Positions 37,305 through 47,316 of a DNA stretch of 64,000 nt are shown here, in pieces. The DNA lies in the NCBI GenBank assembly GCA_936920625.1, contig CAKZHC010000010.1, positions 124,001-188,000 on the forward strand, in the 5' to 3' direction. The position numbers and the translations under genes were made by a program. The notes under the pieces were generated by a model. That model made no database searches. It was not told where the DNA came from and was given only the letters and a program-made list of their open reading frames with translations. The stretch comes from an uncultured Enterobacteriaceae bacterium. GTDB taxonomy: Bacteria; Pseudomonadota; Gammaproteobacteria; Enterobacterales; Enterobacteriaceae. The stretch's first letter is position 1. Each line of letters starts with the position of its first letter.

Positions 37305-38054
37305 ATGACTATGTATCAACGCGATACGCTATTTTCTGTACCGATAGCTCAGCCCGGCGACTGGCGCTTCGATGAGCGCGTTGCCGAGGTATTTCCGGAT
37401 ATGCTTCAGCGCTCAGTGCCTGGCTATTCTACCATCATTGCAATGATTGGTATGCTGGCGCAGCGTTGTGTTAGCCCAGGTTCTCAGGTATATGATCTGG
37501 GATGTTCGCTCGGTGCCGTTACCCTTTCAGTCCGACGCCATATTAATGTCAAAGGCTGCCAGATTATAGCGGTGGATAATTCGCCTGCGATGGTCGAACG
37601 CTGCCGCCGTCATATTGAAGCCTGCCAGGCTGACACACCCGTTATTGTGCAACAGGCCGATATTCGTCAGGTCGCTGTTGACAATGCCTCTATGGTGGTA
37701 CTCAACTTTACGTTGCAGTTTCTACCGCCCGATGATCGTCTGGCGTTGCTGAAAACCATCTTTGAAGGGCTCAGACCCGGCGGGGTGCTGGTGCTGTCAG
37801 AAAAGTTCAGTTTTGAAGATCGGGCCACTGATGAATTGTTGTTAGCCATGTACCACGATTTTAAACGTGCTAATGGCTACAGCGAGCTGCAAATTTCACA
37901 GAAGCGTCACATGCTAAAAAATGTGATGATTACAGAGAGTGTCGGGGTACATAAAAAGCGCCTGAGTGAGGCAGGGTTTTCTCACGCAGAGTTGTGGTTT
38001 CAGAGCCTTAATTTTGGCTCGCTGCTTGCTGTTAAATCGGATACCAGCCGGTGA
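37305..38054 (+). CDS. cmoA: CmoA, carboxy-S-adenosylmethionine synthase
   Basis: CmoA makes carboxy-SAM from SAM and prephenate for wobble uridine-34 modification. The 249 residues contain the SAM-binding motif VYDLGCSLGAVTLSVRR, AVDNSPAMVERCRRH, NFTLQFLPPDDR and LSEKFSFED, closely matching E. coli (247). It overlaps cmoB by four bases. Intact. Confidence 0.97.
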   Translation: MTMYQRDTLFSVPIAQPGDWRFDERVAEVFPDMLQRSVPGYSTIIAMIGMLAQRCVSPGSQVYDLGCSLGAVTLSVRRHINVKGCQIIAVDNSPAMVERCRRHIEACQADTPVIVQQADIRQVAVDNASMVVLNFTLQFLPPDDRLALLKTIFEGLRPGGVLVLSEKFSFEDRATDELLLAMYHDFKRANGYSELQISQKRHMLKNVMITESVGVHKKRLSEAGFSHAELWFQSLNFGSLLAVKSDTSR

Positions 38055-39001
38055 TAAATTATCAGCAAATTGCCTGTGGCCCGCTGTCACTCTGGCTGGA
38101 GACGCTGCCTGCTGAACTGGCCGTCTGGCAGCGCGATGCCCGGCATGGTCTGTTTAACCGCTGGCAGAGAATAGTGTCACAGTTGCCAGACATTCAGCCT
38201 GAGACAGTCGATTTACTCCACAGTGTGGCGGCGAATAGTTGCGTGCTTAGTGTGCGGCAGCGCAACGGTATTGAAACACTGTTACGTAATCTGATGCCGT
38301 GGCGCAAAGGCCCGTATTCACTATATGGCGTATACATCGACACCGAATGGCGATCGGACTGGAAGTGGCAGCGGGTAGCTCCGCACATTAGTTCCCTTGC
38401 CGGTAAAATGGTGCTCGATGTTGGCTGTGGCAGCGGGTATCACATGTGGCGTATGGTAGGCGCTGGTGCAAAGCTGGTGGTGGGTATTGATCCCAGCCAG
38501 TTGTTTCTTTGCCAATTTGAGGCCGTTCGTAAACTGCTGGGTAATGATCGCCGTGCTCATCTGCTACCGCTGGGGATTGAACAACTACCATCACTACAAG
38601 CTTTTGATAGTGTGTTTTCTATGGGCGTGCTTTACCATCGCCGTTCGCCACTGGATCACCTTTTACAATTAAAAAATCAGCTGGTGAGTGGCGGGGAGCT
38701 GGTACTGGAAACGCTGGTCATCCGCGGAGATTCTCAGCAGGTATTGCTGCCTGATGACCGCTATGCAGGTATGGGCAATGTCTATTTCATTCCCACCCTT
38801 AGTGCGCTTGAAGCCTGGCTGACTAAATGCGGTTTTACTAATATTCAGGTGGTGGATTGCACGTATACAACAGTTGAGGAGCAGCGTACTACAAGCTGGA
38901 CGACCAGCGCTTCACTAGCAACGTTTCTCGCTCCCGGTAATACCACGGTGGAGGGGTATCCGGCGCCATTAAGGGCAGTGTTAATCGCCCAAAAAAGGTA
39001 A
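38051..39001 (+). CDS. cmoB: CmoB, tRNA U34 carboxymethyltransferase
   Basis: CmoB transfers the carboxymethyl group from carboxy-SAM to 5-hydroxyuridine-34 of tRNA. It starts at GTG 38051, which overlaps the cmoA stop (GTGA). The 316 residues (323 in E. coli) include LMPWRKGPYSLYGVYIDTEW, VLDVGCGSGYHMWRMVGAGA, GIDPSQLFLCQFEAVRKLLG and SMGVLYHRRSPLDHL. Intact. Confidence 0.97.
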   Translation: MINYQQIACGPLSLWLETLPAELAVWQRDARHGLFNRWQRIVSQLPDIQPETVDLLHSVAANSCVLSVRQRNGIETLLRNLMPWRKGPYSLYGVYIDTEWRSDWKWQRVAPHISSLAGKMVLDVGCGSGYHMWRMVGAGAKLVVGIDPSQLFLCQFEAVRKLLGNDRRAHLLPLGIEQLPSLQAFDSVFSMGVLYHRRSPLDHLLQLKNQLVSGGELVLETLVIRGDSQQVLLPDDRYAGMGNVYFIPTLSALEAWLTKCGFTNIQVVDCTYTTVEEQRTTSWTTSASLATFLAPGNTTVEGYPAPLRAVLIAQKR

Positions 39002-39592
39002 TTCACCACCGTGCAAAATTTAGTGGTCCCGGATAATAGCAGTAATACCATGGAATGATGAGTTGCTATTCACATCAGACAATCGTCAATAGTGTAATTT
39101 GCGTTCAGACGGGGTGTGAGTTGAAAAATTCAAATCAAAAAAGCTTCTGGTTGCTACAGTTGATTCAAATAAGTGGTTGCGATTGTGCAGTCGATGAATA
39201 ATAATCGAGCGATCGTGAAAATTTTCACCAGATTAAAGACATAACACACGATTTTGATTGGTGGAGTGGCCTCCGTCAGAGTGTAATATCGAATGGTCCA
39301 GTAAAATTGCAATCTCTGGCCCAGAATATTGTCAGATCGTCAGATTGTAGTAAATATTCCTGATGCTCGTTGCGGTTTTCAGTTGCTGGGGTAGTGGTAT
39401 TCATTACTCAATGGCGCTGATGTGTTCCCCGATGACAATACCGACAGGAACTAATACACTACCAGACTAATGCAGTATACTGCCGGTTTTAAATTTTTTG
39501 CGGTTGCCTTTTCACCATATGGCATTGTCAATAAAACAATTTGTTGCTTTGTCCGGGCAAACGCAATTTGGAATCAACACTAAGGTAACCAG
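39002..39592. other. Gap between cmoB and argS
   Basis: About 590 bases. E. coli has torYZ, cutC and yecM here. No coding remnant could be recognised; it holds the argS promoter near its right end. Confidence 0.4.
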
Positions 39593-41323
39593 GTGAATAT
39601 TCAGGCTCTTCTTACAAAAAAAATTAGTAAATCCATGATTGCGGTGGGTGCGCCGATAGATTGTGAGCCCCAAGTACGTCACTCAACACGAGCTCAGTTT
39701 GGTGATTATCAGGTTGACGGAGTAATGTTAATCGCCAAAAAAATGGCCATACCACCAAGGCAACTGGCTGAGCAGGTCGTAAATATATTGGATTTGGACA
39801 ACATCGCTCAACGCATTGAGATTGCAGGCCCGGGGTTTATTAATATTTTTTTATCGCACGACTGGTTACAAAAAAAAACCGAACAGATGTTGGCATCACC
39901 ACGGTTGGGCATTAAAACACAAGAGCCACAAACTATCGTTATCGACTATTCTGCGCCGAATGTCGCCAAAGAGATGCATGTCGGGCATGTTCGCTCTACT
40001 ATTATTGGTGATGCCGCTGTACGCACACTCTCTTTTCTGGGCCATAATATTATTCGTGCCAATCACATAGGCGACTGGGGTACTCAGTTTGGCATGCTGA
40101 TTGCCTTGCTTGAGAAGCGACAGAGTGAAAATCATGATGAAATTGATTTAGCTGATCTGGAGAGCTTTTATCGCGAAGCCAAGCGCACTTATGATGAAGA
40201 CCCCGCCTTCGCTAGTCTCGCCCGCAGTTATGTGGTTAAACTTCAGCGTGGTGATGAACGCTGCCGCCTTATGTGGCAGCGCCTTGTTGATATTACTATG
40301 CGCCAGAATCAGGCTGTCTATGATCGCCTGAATGTGACTCTGACCCGTGATGATATTATGGGTGAGAGCCTTTACAACGATATGTTGCCAGATATTGTTG
40401 CTGATCTTAAAGCCAAAGGGCTCGCTGTTGATGATGATGGTGCTGTCGTCGTCTACCTTGATGAATTCAGGAATAAACAGGGCGAGCCCATGGGCGTTAT
40501 CATTCAGAAGCGTGATGGTGGTTACCTCTACACGACAACGGATATTGCCTGCGCGCGTTATCGTTATCAGACGCTGAAGGCTGATCGTGTTCTTTATTTT
40601 ATCGATTCACGCCAGCATCAGCATCTGCAACAGGCCTGGGCCATTGTGCGTAAAGCTGGTTATGTACCGGATAGTGTTCCTCTGGAACATCACGCTTTTG
40701 GCATGATACTTGGCAAAGATGGCAGACCTTTCAAAACACGCGCCGGCGGTACAATTCGTCTGGCAGATTTACTTGATGAGGCTGTGGAGCGGGCTCGTGC
40801 AGTGATTGCCGCAAAAAATCCAGCAATGTCAGAGACAGAGCTATCCCACTTGGCTGAAGTGGTCGGGATTGGTGCGGTTAAATATGCCGACCTGTCAAAA
40901 AGTCGCACGACAGATTATATTTTTGACTGGGATCTGATGTTGAGTTTTGAGGGCAATACGGCACTCTATCTGCAATATGCTTATGCACGGGTTATCTCAA
41001 TTTTCCGGAAAGCTGGCATAGATGAAAACAGTCTGTCAGGTGAAGTGATTATTATTGATCAGCGTGAGGCCGTTCTGGCAACGAGGCTGTTGCAATTTGA
41101 AGAGGCATTACTGCAGGTTGCTCGCGATGGCACACCGCATGTGATGTGTGCTTATCTCTACGATTTGGCCGGGCTGTTCTCAGGATTCTATGAGCATTGC
41201 CCTATTTTAACAGCGGCTGATAAGCATTTGTGCCACAGTCGCCTCAAGCTGGCGCTCCTGACAGCCAGAGTTCTCAAGCAAGGGTTGAACCTTTTGGGAA
41301 TTGCGACCGCAGAACGGATGTAG
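39593..41323 (+). CDS. argS: ArgS, arginyl-tRNA synthetase
   Basis: A class I synthetase charging tRNA-Arg, 576 residues (577 in E. coli). It starts at GTG 39593 behind AAGGTAACCAG. The HIGH-type motif is in APNVAKEMHVGHVRSTIIGD; NHIGDWGTQFGMLI and GRPFKTRAGGTIRLADLLDE follow, and the DALR anticodon domain ends GLNLLGIATAERM. It converges on otsA with only 31 bases between the stops. Confidence 0.97.
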   Translation: MNIQALLTKKISKSMIAVGAPIDCEPQVRHSTRAQFGDYQVDGVMLIAKKMAIPPRQLAEQVVNILDLDNIAQRIEIAGPGFINIFLSHDWLQKKTEQMLASPRLGIKTQEPQTIVIDYSAPNVAKEMHVGHVRSTIIGDAAVRTLSFLGHNIIRANHIGDWGTQFGMLIALLEKRQSENHDEIDLADLESFYREAKRTYDEDPAFASLARSYVVKLQRGDERCRLMWQRLVDITMRQNQAVYDRLNVTLTRDDIMGESLYNDMLPDIVADLKAKGLAVDDDGAVVVYLDEFRNKQGEPMGVIIQKRDGGYLYTTTDIACARYRYQTLKADRVLYFIDSRQHQHLQQAWAIVRKAGYVPDSVPLEHHAFGMILGKDGRPFKTRAGGTIRLADLLDEAVERARAVIAAKNPAMSETELSHLAEVVGIGAVKYADLSKSRTTDYIFDWDLMLSFEGNTALYLQYAYARVISIFRKAGIDENSLSGEVIIIDQREAVLATRLLQFEEALLQVARDGTPHVMCAYLYDLAGLFSGFYEHCPILTAADKHLCHSRLKLALLTARVLKQGLNLLGIATAERM

Positions 41324-41354
41324 AGCCATTATCTGTTCCGCCAATATTCCTGTC

Positions 41355-42788
41355 TCAGGCTGGTTTAGACAGAATTTCCGGGGGCGCAGGCGGCAATATC
41401 CGTTGCATTGATACGCTCCCGAGATCCTGAAGAAAGGTTTCACGCCAGTGAGTGATATCAAAGCGATGCAGTGTTTTCATCATATCGTGGTAGCGCCATT
41501 TGCGTTCATCAAGAGTCATGCACAGTGCCTGATCGAGTGCTGCGGCTACTTCGTCACGATCATAAGGATTTACAATCAGCGCTGAGGTAAGTTCATTAGC
41601 CGCACCGGCGAAGCGTGAGAGAACCAGCACGCCGGGTGATTTAGGGTCCTGAGCTGCTACATACTCCTTTGCTACCAGATTCATACCATCGCGCAGTGGT
41701 GTCACCAGTCCGACATGGGCCATGCGGAAGATCTTCATCAACAGACGACGATCAAAATGCTGATTGAGATAGTAAAGCGGTGTCCAGCCGAGAGTACCAT
41801 ACTTGCCGTTGATACGTCCCGCTTCAGTCTCCAGTTGATGACGAATATCCTGATACGCCTGAACATCGCCTCGGGTAGTTGGGGCAATCTGCGTATAACG
41901 AATATTAGCGCGATGCTGTGGATAGTTCTCAAGCAGCGACTCATAGGCGAGAAACCGTTCTGATAACCCTTTAGAGTAATCAAGGCGCTCGCAGGCGATG
42001 ATGTTTTTGAGATTCCCCAGATCATTTTTCATGGCTATCATTTTAGCGGGCAGGGGGCCACTAGCCATTTCCATGACAGCGTTCGGCTCAATACCTATTG
42101 GATATACTGCGGTGTGAAAGGTATTACCGGTTGCGTGATACTCTTTTTGATCGCGTTGTTCAACGTGAGTGAGCTGGGTCAGGCAGTCATGAAATGCCTG
42201 ACGGTCATTTTCTGTCTGAAATCCGAGCAGATTATACTGGCAGAGCATTTCCAGCAGTGCGCCGTGTGTTGGCAGCGCATTAAAAATCTCTGGTGCAGGA
42301 AAGGGTATATGTAAAAAAAAACCGATGCGGTTATTCACGCCTAATTTGCGCAGTGCGGCCGCAAAAGGGAGCAGATGATAGTCGTGAATCCAGATGACAT
42401 CATCAGGCTGTAGTAACGGTTGTAGCTGTCTGGCCATTTGAGCATTGACTCTGCAATATCCTTCCCACGCCCCGCGCTCAAATTTAACTAGGTCAAGGCG
42501 ATAGTGAAAAGCTGGCCAGATTACGGTGTTGGAAAACTGCAGATAGTAAAGATCATAATCATTCTGAACCAGACCAAATGAAGCATAGGTAATGCCGCCA
42601 TGGTGCTCGGTATCGATGCCACGTTGCTGTGTTAAGCCAGTATCATCGTTGATATTACCATTCCAGCCGTACCATAACCCTCCTGTTGCTTTGAGTGCGG
42701 CCAGAATACCTACGGCCAGCCCCCCCGCACGGGTTTTGCCAGCTGAGGGAAGCGTAATACGGTTAGATACTACGACCAGGCGACTCAT
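41355..42788 (-). CDS. otsA: OtsA, trehalose-6-phosphate synthase
   Basis: OtsA joins UDP-glucose and glucose-6-phosphate to trehalose-6-phosphate (GT20). The 477 residues (474 in E. coli) start MSRLVVVSNRITLPS. They contain WIHDYHLLPFAAALR, FFLHIPFPAPEIFNALP and PLRDGMNLVAKEYVAAQ, plus the NDP-sugar site ERLDYSKGLSERFLAYE. It follows otsB by 37 bases, forming the otsBA operon. Intact. Confidence 0.96.
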   Translation of the reverse strand: MSRLVVVSNRITLPSAGKTRAGGLAVGILAALKATGGLWYGWNGNINDDTGLTQQRGIDTEHHGGITYASFGLVQNDYDLYYLQFSNTVIWPAFHYRLDLVKFERGAWEGYCRVNAQMARQLQPLLQPDDVIWIHDYHLLPFAAALRKLGVNNRIGFFLHIPFPAPEIFNALPTHGALLEMLCQYNLLGFQTENDRQAFHDCLTQLTHVEQRDQKEYHATGNTFHTAVYPIGIEPNAVMEMASGPLPAKMIAMKNDLGNLKNIIACERLDYSKGLSERFLAYESLLENYPQHRANIRYTQIAPTTRGDVQAYQDIRHQLETEAGRINGKYGTLGWTPLYYLNQHFDRRLLMKIFRMAHVGLVTPLRDGMNLVAKEYVAAQDPKSPGVLVLSRFAGAANELTSALIVNPYDRDEVAAALDQALCMTLDERKWRYHDMMKTLHRFDITHWRETFLQDLGSVSMQRILPPAPPEILSKPA

Positions 42789-42825
42789 AATACTAACTCC
42801 TTTCCGATAATGTCATCTCTCAATA

Positions 42826-43566
42826 TCATTGTAATATCAGCTGTTCCAGCCATGTATGAACCGCCTCTGCATCTGCCAGGCGATAACAGGCCAGGGTCTG
42901 CCCCCCACCCACTTTAATTGTGTAACCACCCTGCGTGTTAACAACGGCAAAACCGCTTTCGTCGGTCAAATCATCTCCGATAAAAACAGGTATGCGCCCT
43001 CTAAAAGGAACCTCCTGCATGAAAGCTGTTATAGCCGTACCTTTATCACATCCCGCGGGTTTAAGCTCTGCCACGCATTTACCGGGTTGCAGCGTGAGTT
43101 GCCGGAACTGGCTGGCTACTGTCTGTGCCAGAGCCAGCACCTCTGATGCCATATGTGGCGCACTGCGGTAGTGCAGAGTGAATGCCACATTTTTGTTTTC
43201 CAGTGTGACACTAGGCATGGTTATAACGGCCTGGTGAAGTATCTGAACCACTCTCTGATAAGTCTGTTGTGGCAGCAGAACGTTATAAATGCTACCGGAA
43301 CTGTCCCGCCGTTCTGCTCCATGGATCCCTGCCAGAGGCAGATGAAGGGGGAAAAACAGAGAATCAAGTTGGTTCAGGGGACGTCCGGAGATTAACGCTA
43401 GCGCCTGACCACTGGCGGCGGCAAGCTGTGTAAGCGCTGCTATCACACGTGGGGCGATAGTCACGTTATCTGGCTGCGATTGTATTGGCGCTAGCGTCCC
43501 GTCAACATCAAAAAAGAAGCCGTGACTGGCAGGTGAAAGTGCAGGAGGTTCGCAAGGTTGATTCAC
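42826..43566 (-). CDS. otsB: OtsB, trehalose-6-phosphate phosphatase
   Basis: OtsB removes the phosphate to give trehalose, the osmoprotectant. This 246-residue HAD-family enzyme has motif I FFFDVDGTLAPIQSQPD, motif II LALISGRPL and motif IV FIGDDLTDESGF. It is slightly shorter than in E. coli (266). First gene of otsBA. With treA broken, the cell may still make trehalose but cannot use external trehalose by this route. Confidence 0.95.
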   Translation of the reverse strand: MNQPCEPPALSPASHGFFFDVDGTLAPIQSQPDNVTIAPRVIAALTQLAAASGQALALISGRPLNQLDSLFFPLHLPLAGIHGAERRDSSGSIYNVLLPQQTYQRVVQILHQAVITMPSVTLENKNVAFTLHYRSAPHMASEVLALAQTVASQFRQLTLQPGKCVAELKPAGCDKGTAITAFMQEVPFRGRIPVFIGDDLTDESGFAVVNTQGGYTIKVGGGQTLACYRLADAEAVHTWLEQLILQ

Positions 43567-44219
43567 GGTATTTCCTCTAATTCAGTCATAGGGCTATATC
43601 GCAATTGCAAACGTCTGTTTTTACTGTTCAATGTAAATCAACAAACCTGGGCCCGGGAACAGAGCTGAATCATAAACCTGTGAGGAAACAGAATGTTATG
43701 TAAGATTTTGGAAAATCTTTTTCAGTTCGTCACCGTCAGAGGGGAACAGAGTCATTATCTGACAAATTAATACTGCACAATGTTGTAATGCACCCGAACT
43801 ATTCGTTTGAGCACTGCGCCTGCTTACACAGCTAGGAGAGAGCCCTGAAATGATCCAAGCTGTATTACAGTATAGAATCCCAGCGAGATTTTACCAGCCA
43901 GCCATCCGGCATACGCTACTGGCTACAGTTAAGGGGCAGACAGGATTATGATATGTTGTTCGCTGCCACATTCATTCGGCTCAGTTCTGAGTGAACCAGA
44001 CTGACCGGCATACTGCTGTGTGAAGTGTTGCTATCATGTCTGTGGCTGAAGTATATGTGACATCTGCCAGAAAGGTGACTGACAACGGCACAGGCTGTGC
44101 AATGGCTCCATGACGGCGGTTGAAGTCTATGCCCAATAACTCATCGTTACGGTTAGCATGATGGCTGGCGAGTCTGTTTATTGATGATATTTGTCTGCCA
44201 GCCATCTGGTTAAGCGATA
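43567..44219. other. Gap between otsB and fumA
   Basis: About 650 bases containing the otsBA promoter and the 3' end of the fumA unit. No supported gene; the frame at 43981-44247 has no family. Confidence 0.4.
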
Positions 44220-45869
44220 CTACGCTTTGATTGCGCAGGTATTGCACTGCTGGTGGATTTGTGCAAAGAAGTCGTTCCCTTTGTCATCGACCAGAATAAA
44301 GGCGGGAAAATCTCTGACATCGATTTTCCAGATGGCCTCCATACCCAGCTCAGGATACTCCACACATTCCAGATGTTTGATGCTCTGTTGCGCTAGTACA
44401 GCCGCCGGACCGCCAATGCTCCCAAGATAAAATCCGCCATGTTTACGGCAGGCATCAGTAACCTGCTGGCTACGGTTACCCTTTGCCAGCATGATCATAC
44501 TGGCACCATGGGATTGCAGTAAATCCACATAGGCGTCCATGCGCCCCGCTGTAGTCGGCCCAAGGGAGCCAGAGGCATAGCCAGACGGTGTTTTGGCCGG
44601 ACCGGCATAGTAGATCGGGTGCTCCAGCATATAACGCGGTAAGCCTTCGCCTCGTTCAATACGTTCTTTTAATTTGGCATGGGCAATATCGCGGGCGACG
44701 ATAATAGTACCGTTAAGTGACAAGCGGGTTGCAACCGGCCAGGCTGAAAGCTGATCTAGGATAGCGGACATTGGACGGTTGAGGTCAACGGTGACGACAT
44801 CGCCTTCACCCTGTTCGCGGAGTCGGGCCGGGATGTACTGGCCCGGATTTTGTTCCAGTTTCTCAATCCAGATACCATCACGATTGATTTTGGCTTTAAT
44901 GTTACGATCTGCCGAGCAGGAGACTCCCATAGCCACCGGACATGAGGCTCCGTGACGTGGCAAACGAATAACCCGGATGTCATGGGCGAAATATTTACCA
45001 CCAAACTGAGCACCTAAACCCAGTCGCTGTGCTTCTTGTAGCAACGCTTGTTCAAGCTGCTGGTCACGAAACGCCTGACCATGCTCATTGCCTTCAAAAG
45101 GCAGGCCATCGTAGTAGTGCGCGGAGGCCAGCTTAACGCATTTCAGGGCACTTTCTGCTGAGGTGCCGCCAATCACAAAAGCGATGTGATAAGGGGGACA
45201 GGCCGCAGTGCCGAGACTAATCATCTTTTCTGTCAGGTAGTTTTGCAATCTGGCCGGGGTCAGCAGTGCTCTGGTCTCCTGGTAAAGATAAGTTTTATTG
45301 GCGGAGCCGCCGCCTTTGGCAATGCACAGGAAGTGGTATTCATCACCATCTGTACTATACAGGTCGATCTGAGCGGGAAGGTTAGTGCCCGTATTGACTT
45401 CTTTATACATGTCCAGTGCAACATTCTGCGAATAGCGTAAATTATCCTCAGTGTAAGTCTGATAAACCCCAAGCGAGAGTGCTGCCTCATCACTCCCCCC
45501 CGTCCAGACTTGTTGCCCTTTTTTGCCCATGATGATTGCTGTGCCGGTATCCTGGCAGGTGGGCAGAATACCTTTGGCGGCGATTTCTGAATTTCTGAGG
45601 AATTGTAACGCAACATAGTGATCATTCGGGCTGGCCTCGGGGTCATCGAGAATTGCTGCTACCTGTTTCTGGTGTTTAGCACGCAGCAAAAAAGCTGCAT
45701 CGTGAAAGGCCTGGCGAGCCATCAGCGTTAATGCCTGAGGGGCGATTTTCAGGATGTCCCTCCCCTCGAAGCGGGCGACAGAAATATGATCACGGCTTAG
45801 AAGATAGTATTCGGTATCATCACCAGTCAGCGGGAAGGGAGGTTGGTAGTAAAAGGGTTTATCAGCCAT
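44220..45869 (-). CDS. fumA: Class I iron-sulfur fumarase (FumA/FumB type)
   Basis: Interconverts fumarate and malate in the TCA cycle using a 4Fe-4S cluster. At 549 residues it matches E. coli FumA (548). Cluster cysteines are visible in LPTCQDTG (C105), TAACPPYH (about 224) and GASCPVAMGVSC (about 318). The C-terminal beta domain has AGPAKTPSGYASGSLGPTTAGRMD. FumA and FumB are near-identical, so the symbol is tentative. Intact. Confidence 0.93.
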   Translation of the reverse strand: MADKPFYYQPPFPLTGDDTEYYLLSRDHISVARFEGRDILKIAPQALTLMARQAFHDAAFLLRAKHQKQVAAILDDPEASPNDHYVALQFLRNSEIAAKGILPTCQDTGTAIIMGKKGQQVWTGGSDEAALSLGVYQTYTEDNLRYSQNVALDMYKEVNTGTNLPAQIDLYSTDGDEYHFLCIAKGGGSANKTYLYQETRALLTPARLQNYLTEKMISLGTAACPPYHIAFVIGGTSAESALKCVKLASAHYYDGLPFEGNEHGQAFRDQQLEQALLQEAQRLGLGAQFGGKYFAHDIRVIRLPRHGASCPVAMGVSCSADRNIKAKINRDGIWIEKLEQNPGQYIPARLREQGEGDVVTVDLNRPMSAILDQLSAWPVATRLSLNGTIIVARDIAHAKLKERIERGEGLPRYMLEHPIYYAGPAKTPSGYASGSLGPTTAGRMDAYVDLLQSHGASMIMLAKGNRSQQVTDACRKHGGFYLGSIGGPAAVLAQQSIKHLECVEYPELGMEAIWKIDVRDFPAFILVDDKGNDFFAQIHQQCNTCAIKA

Positions 45870-46398
45870 TTTTGCTCACTTAACTTGTCACAGGTGCGGC
45901 CGGATAACAGATGGCCGGTGTGATTAAAACAATCGATTTTGTATTTGTTACTCCGCCATTCATTGTGGCGGGGCGTTCAATAACAGCGGGCAGGAGGAGA
46001 ATAACATGATTATAACCTGAACATCACCACCATTCCGGAATATCCGATTACAGCCAGTGCTGTAAATGGGAAAATGGTGGCAGTAATAATATAAAAAACG
46101 GGAATAGTTGGCAGAGTGCGTTACTATGCCTGCCTGGTAAAGAGCAAAGTATCGAATGCCATGGGCGGATCATCGATGGCTGGGGCTGGAAGAAAGTCAC
46201 TAATCTGGCAGCCGCCACTGGTGACGCCAGCTACGAAATCGTCAGAAAAAATCTGTTGTGTTTTCCTCGTGCATCGTGCTGGATGGCATTTAAGGGTGGT
46301 AGTACTGCTTGCCAGTGTTCACAATCATAATTATACATCGCCTCCAGTGATCTCTGCTTAATAAAGACCACAACTGGCTGTACTTCAGCACTTGTCCT
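45870..46398. other. Gap upstream of fumA
   Basis: About 530 bases with the fumA promoter at its left. A plus-strand stretch (46110-46330) encodes protein-like text (CHGRIIDGWGWKKVTNLAAA) but no family is recognised. Confidence 0.35.
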
Positions 46399-46420
46399 CT
46401 AGCCTGAAAAATCAGGCTAG
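46399..46420 (-). terminator. Hairpin beyond the FkbM gene
   Basis: CTAGCCTGA-AAAA-TCAGGCTAG, a perfect 9-bp stem, lies 10 bases past the stop of the FkbM-like gene. There is no U-run, so its strength is uncertain. Confidence 0.5.
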
Positions 46421-46430
46421 ATCAGGAAGT

Positions 46431-47256
46431 TTAGTCAATCCAGCGGCTAAAATATTTTTTATCAATTAACGTTATTTTTTCATTTGGAATTATGAAGATA
46501 TCATTTGTTCCAGATTTTTTATATTTATTGAGAAGTAAAGCTTTGTTTGATCTTTTGAGTATTTTTGTATAAAAAATTTGGGCGATCTTTTGTAAAAGCG
46601 AGATTGAGGATATAAATGCCCTTCTTTGATGTGTGGAAGTGATGAAGTATACGGAATAATTCTTAAATATCTTTTGAAAGGTATTCTGGAAGCCAGACAT
46701 GACATTCCTGTCATTATATTCCATTACAATAAAAGGTCTGTCACGAATAATGGTTTCTTTAATTCCATCTAAAACATATAACTCATGACCTTCAACATCT
46801 ATCTTGATAAAATTAATATTTTTAATTGAATTTTCTTTAAAAAATCTATCCCCAGATACAAGATACAACTTGTATAGCCTCATAACGTTGTGTTTCTGGG
46901 TGGTTTTCTAGTGTTGAAGCACCGATATTACCAGAAGTGTTAAATTTTATTGTCGATTTAGTGGTTTTATTAGATATTGCAACATTAAAAGGCTGAATGT
47001 TTTTTATGAAATTTTGCTCTATGTTTTTAGTAAAGATAGAATAAGTGAAAGGGACTGGCTCGAAGGCAAAGAGTTTTCTAACATGCTGACTGATTGGTAC
47101 AGCATGGTTACCAATATTGGCACCGATATCCAAAAAGACAGGACGTTCTATTTTGTCAAGTACAGAGGTTATTAGTTCGATATTTGTTTTTTCGTACACT
47201 CCATGTGAGATAATATTTTTTGAAATCGTATCGTCTTTAACACAGTCAATCTTCAC
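46431..47256 (-). pseudogene. FkbM-family SAM-dependent methyltransferase, frameshifted
   Basis: The first frame (47256 to about 46860) has the SAM motif VFLDIGANIGNHAVPIS followed by FAFEPVPFTYSIFTKNIEQN. The next frame (to 46431) has FIKIDVEGHELYVLDGIKE and PFIVMEYNDRN, the FkbM core. One frameshift near 46860-46880 separates them. The DNA is markedly AT-rich and isolated from sugar or polysaccharide genes, suggesting horizontal origin and later decay. FkbM proteins often methylate surface glycans or secondary metabolites; the substrate here is unknown. Confidence 0.85.
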
Positions 47257-47316
47257 CCCTGACCATTATCATCCAGGGGCTGTGAGCAATAATATCTATT
47301 GGAGTAAGATACAGAT

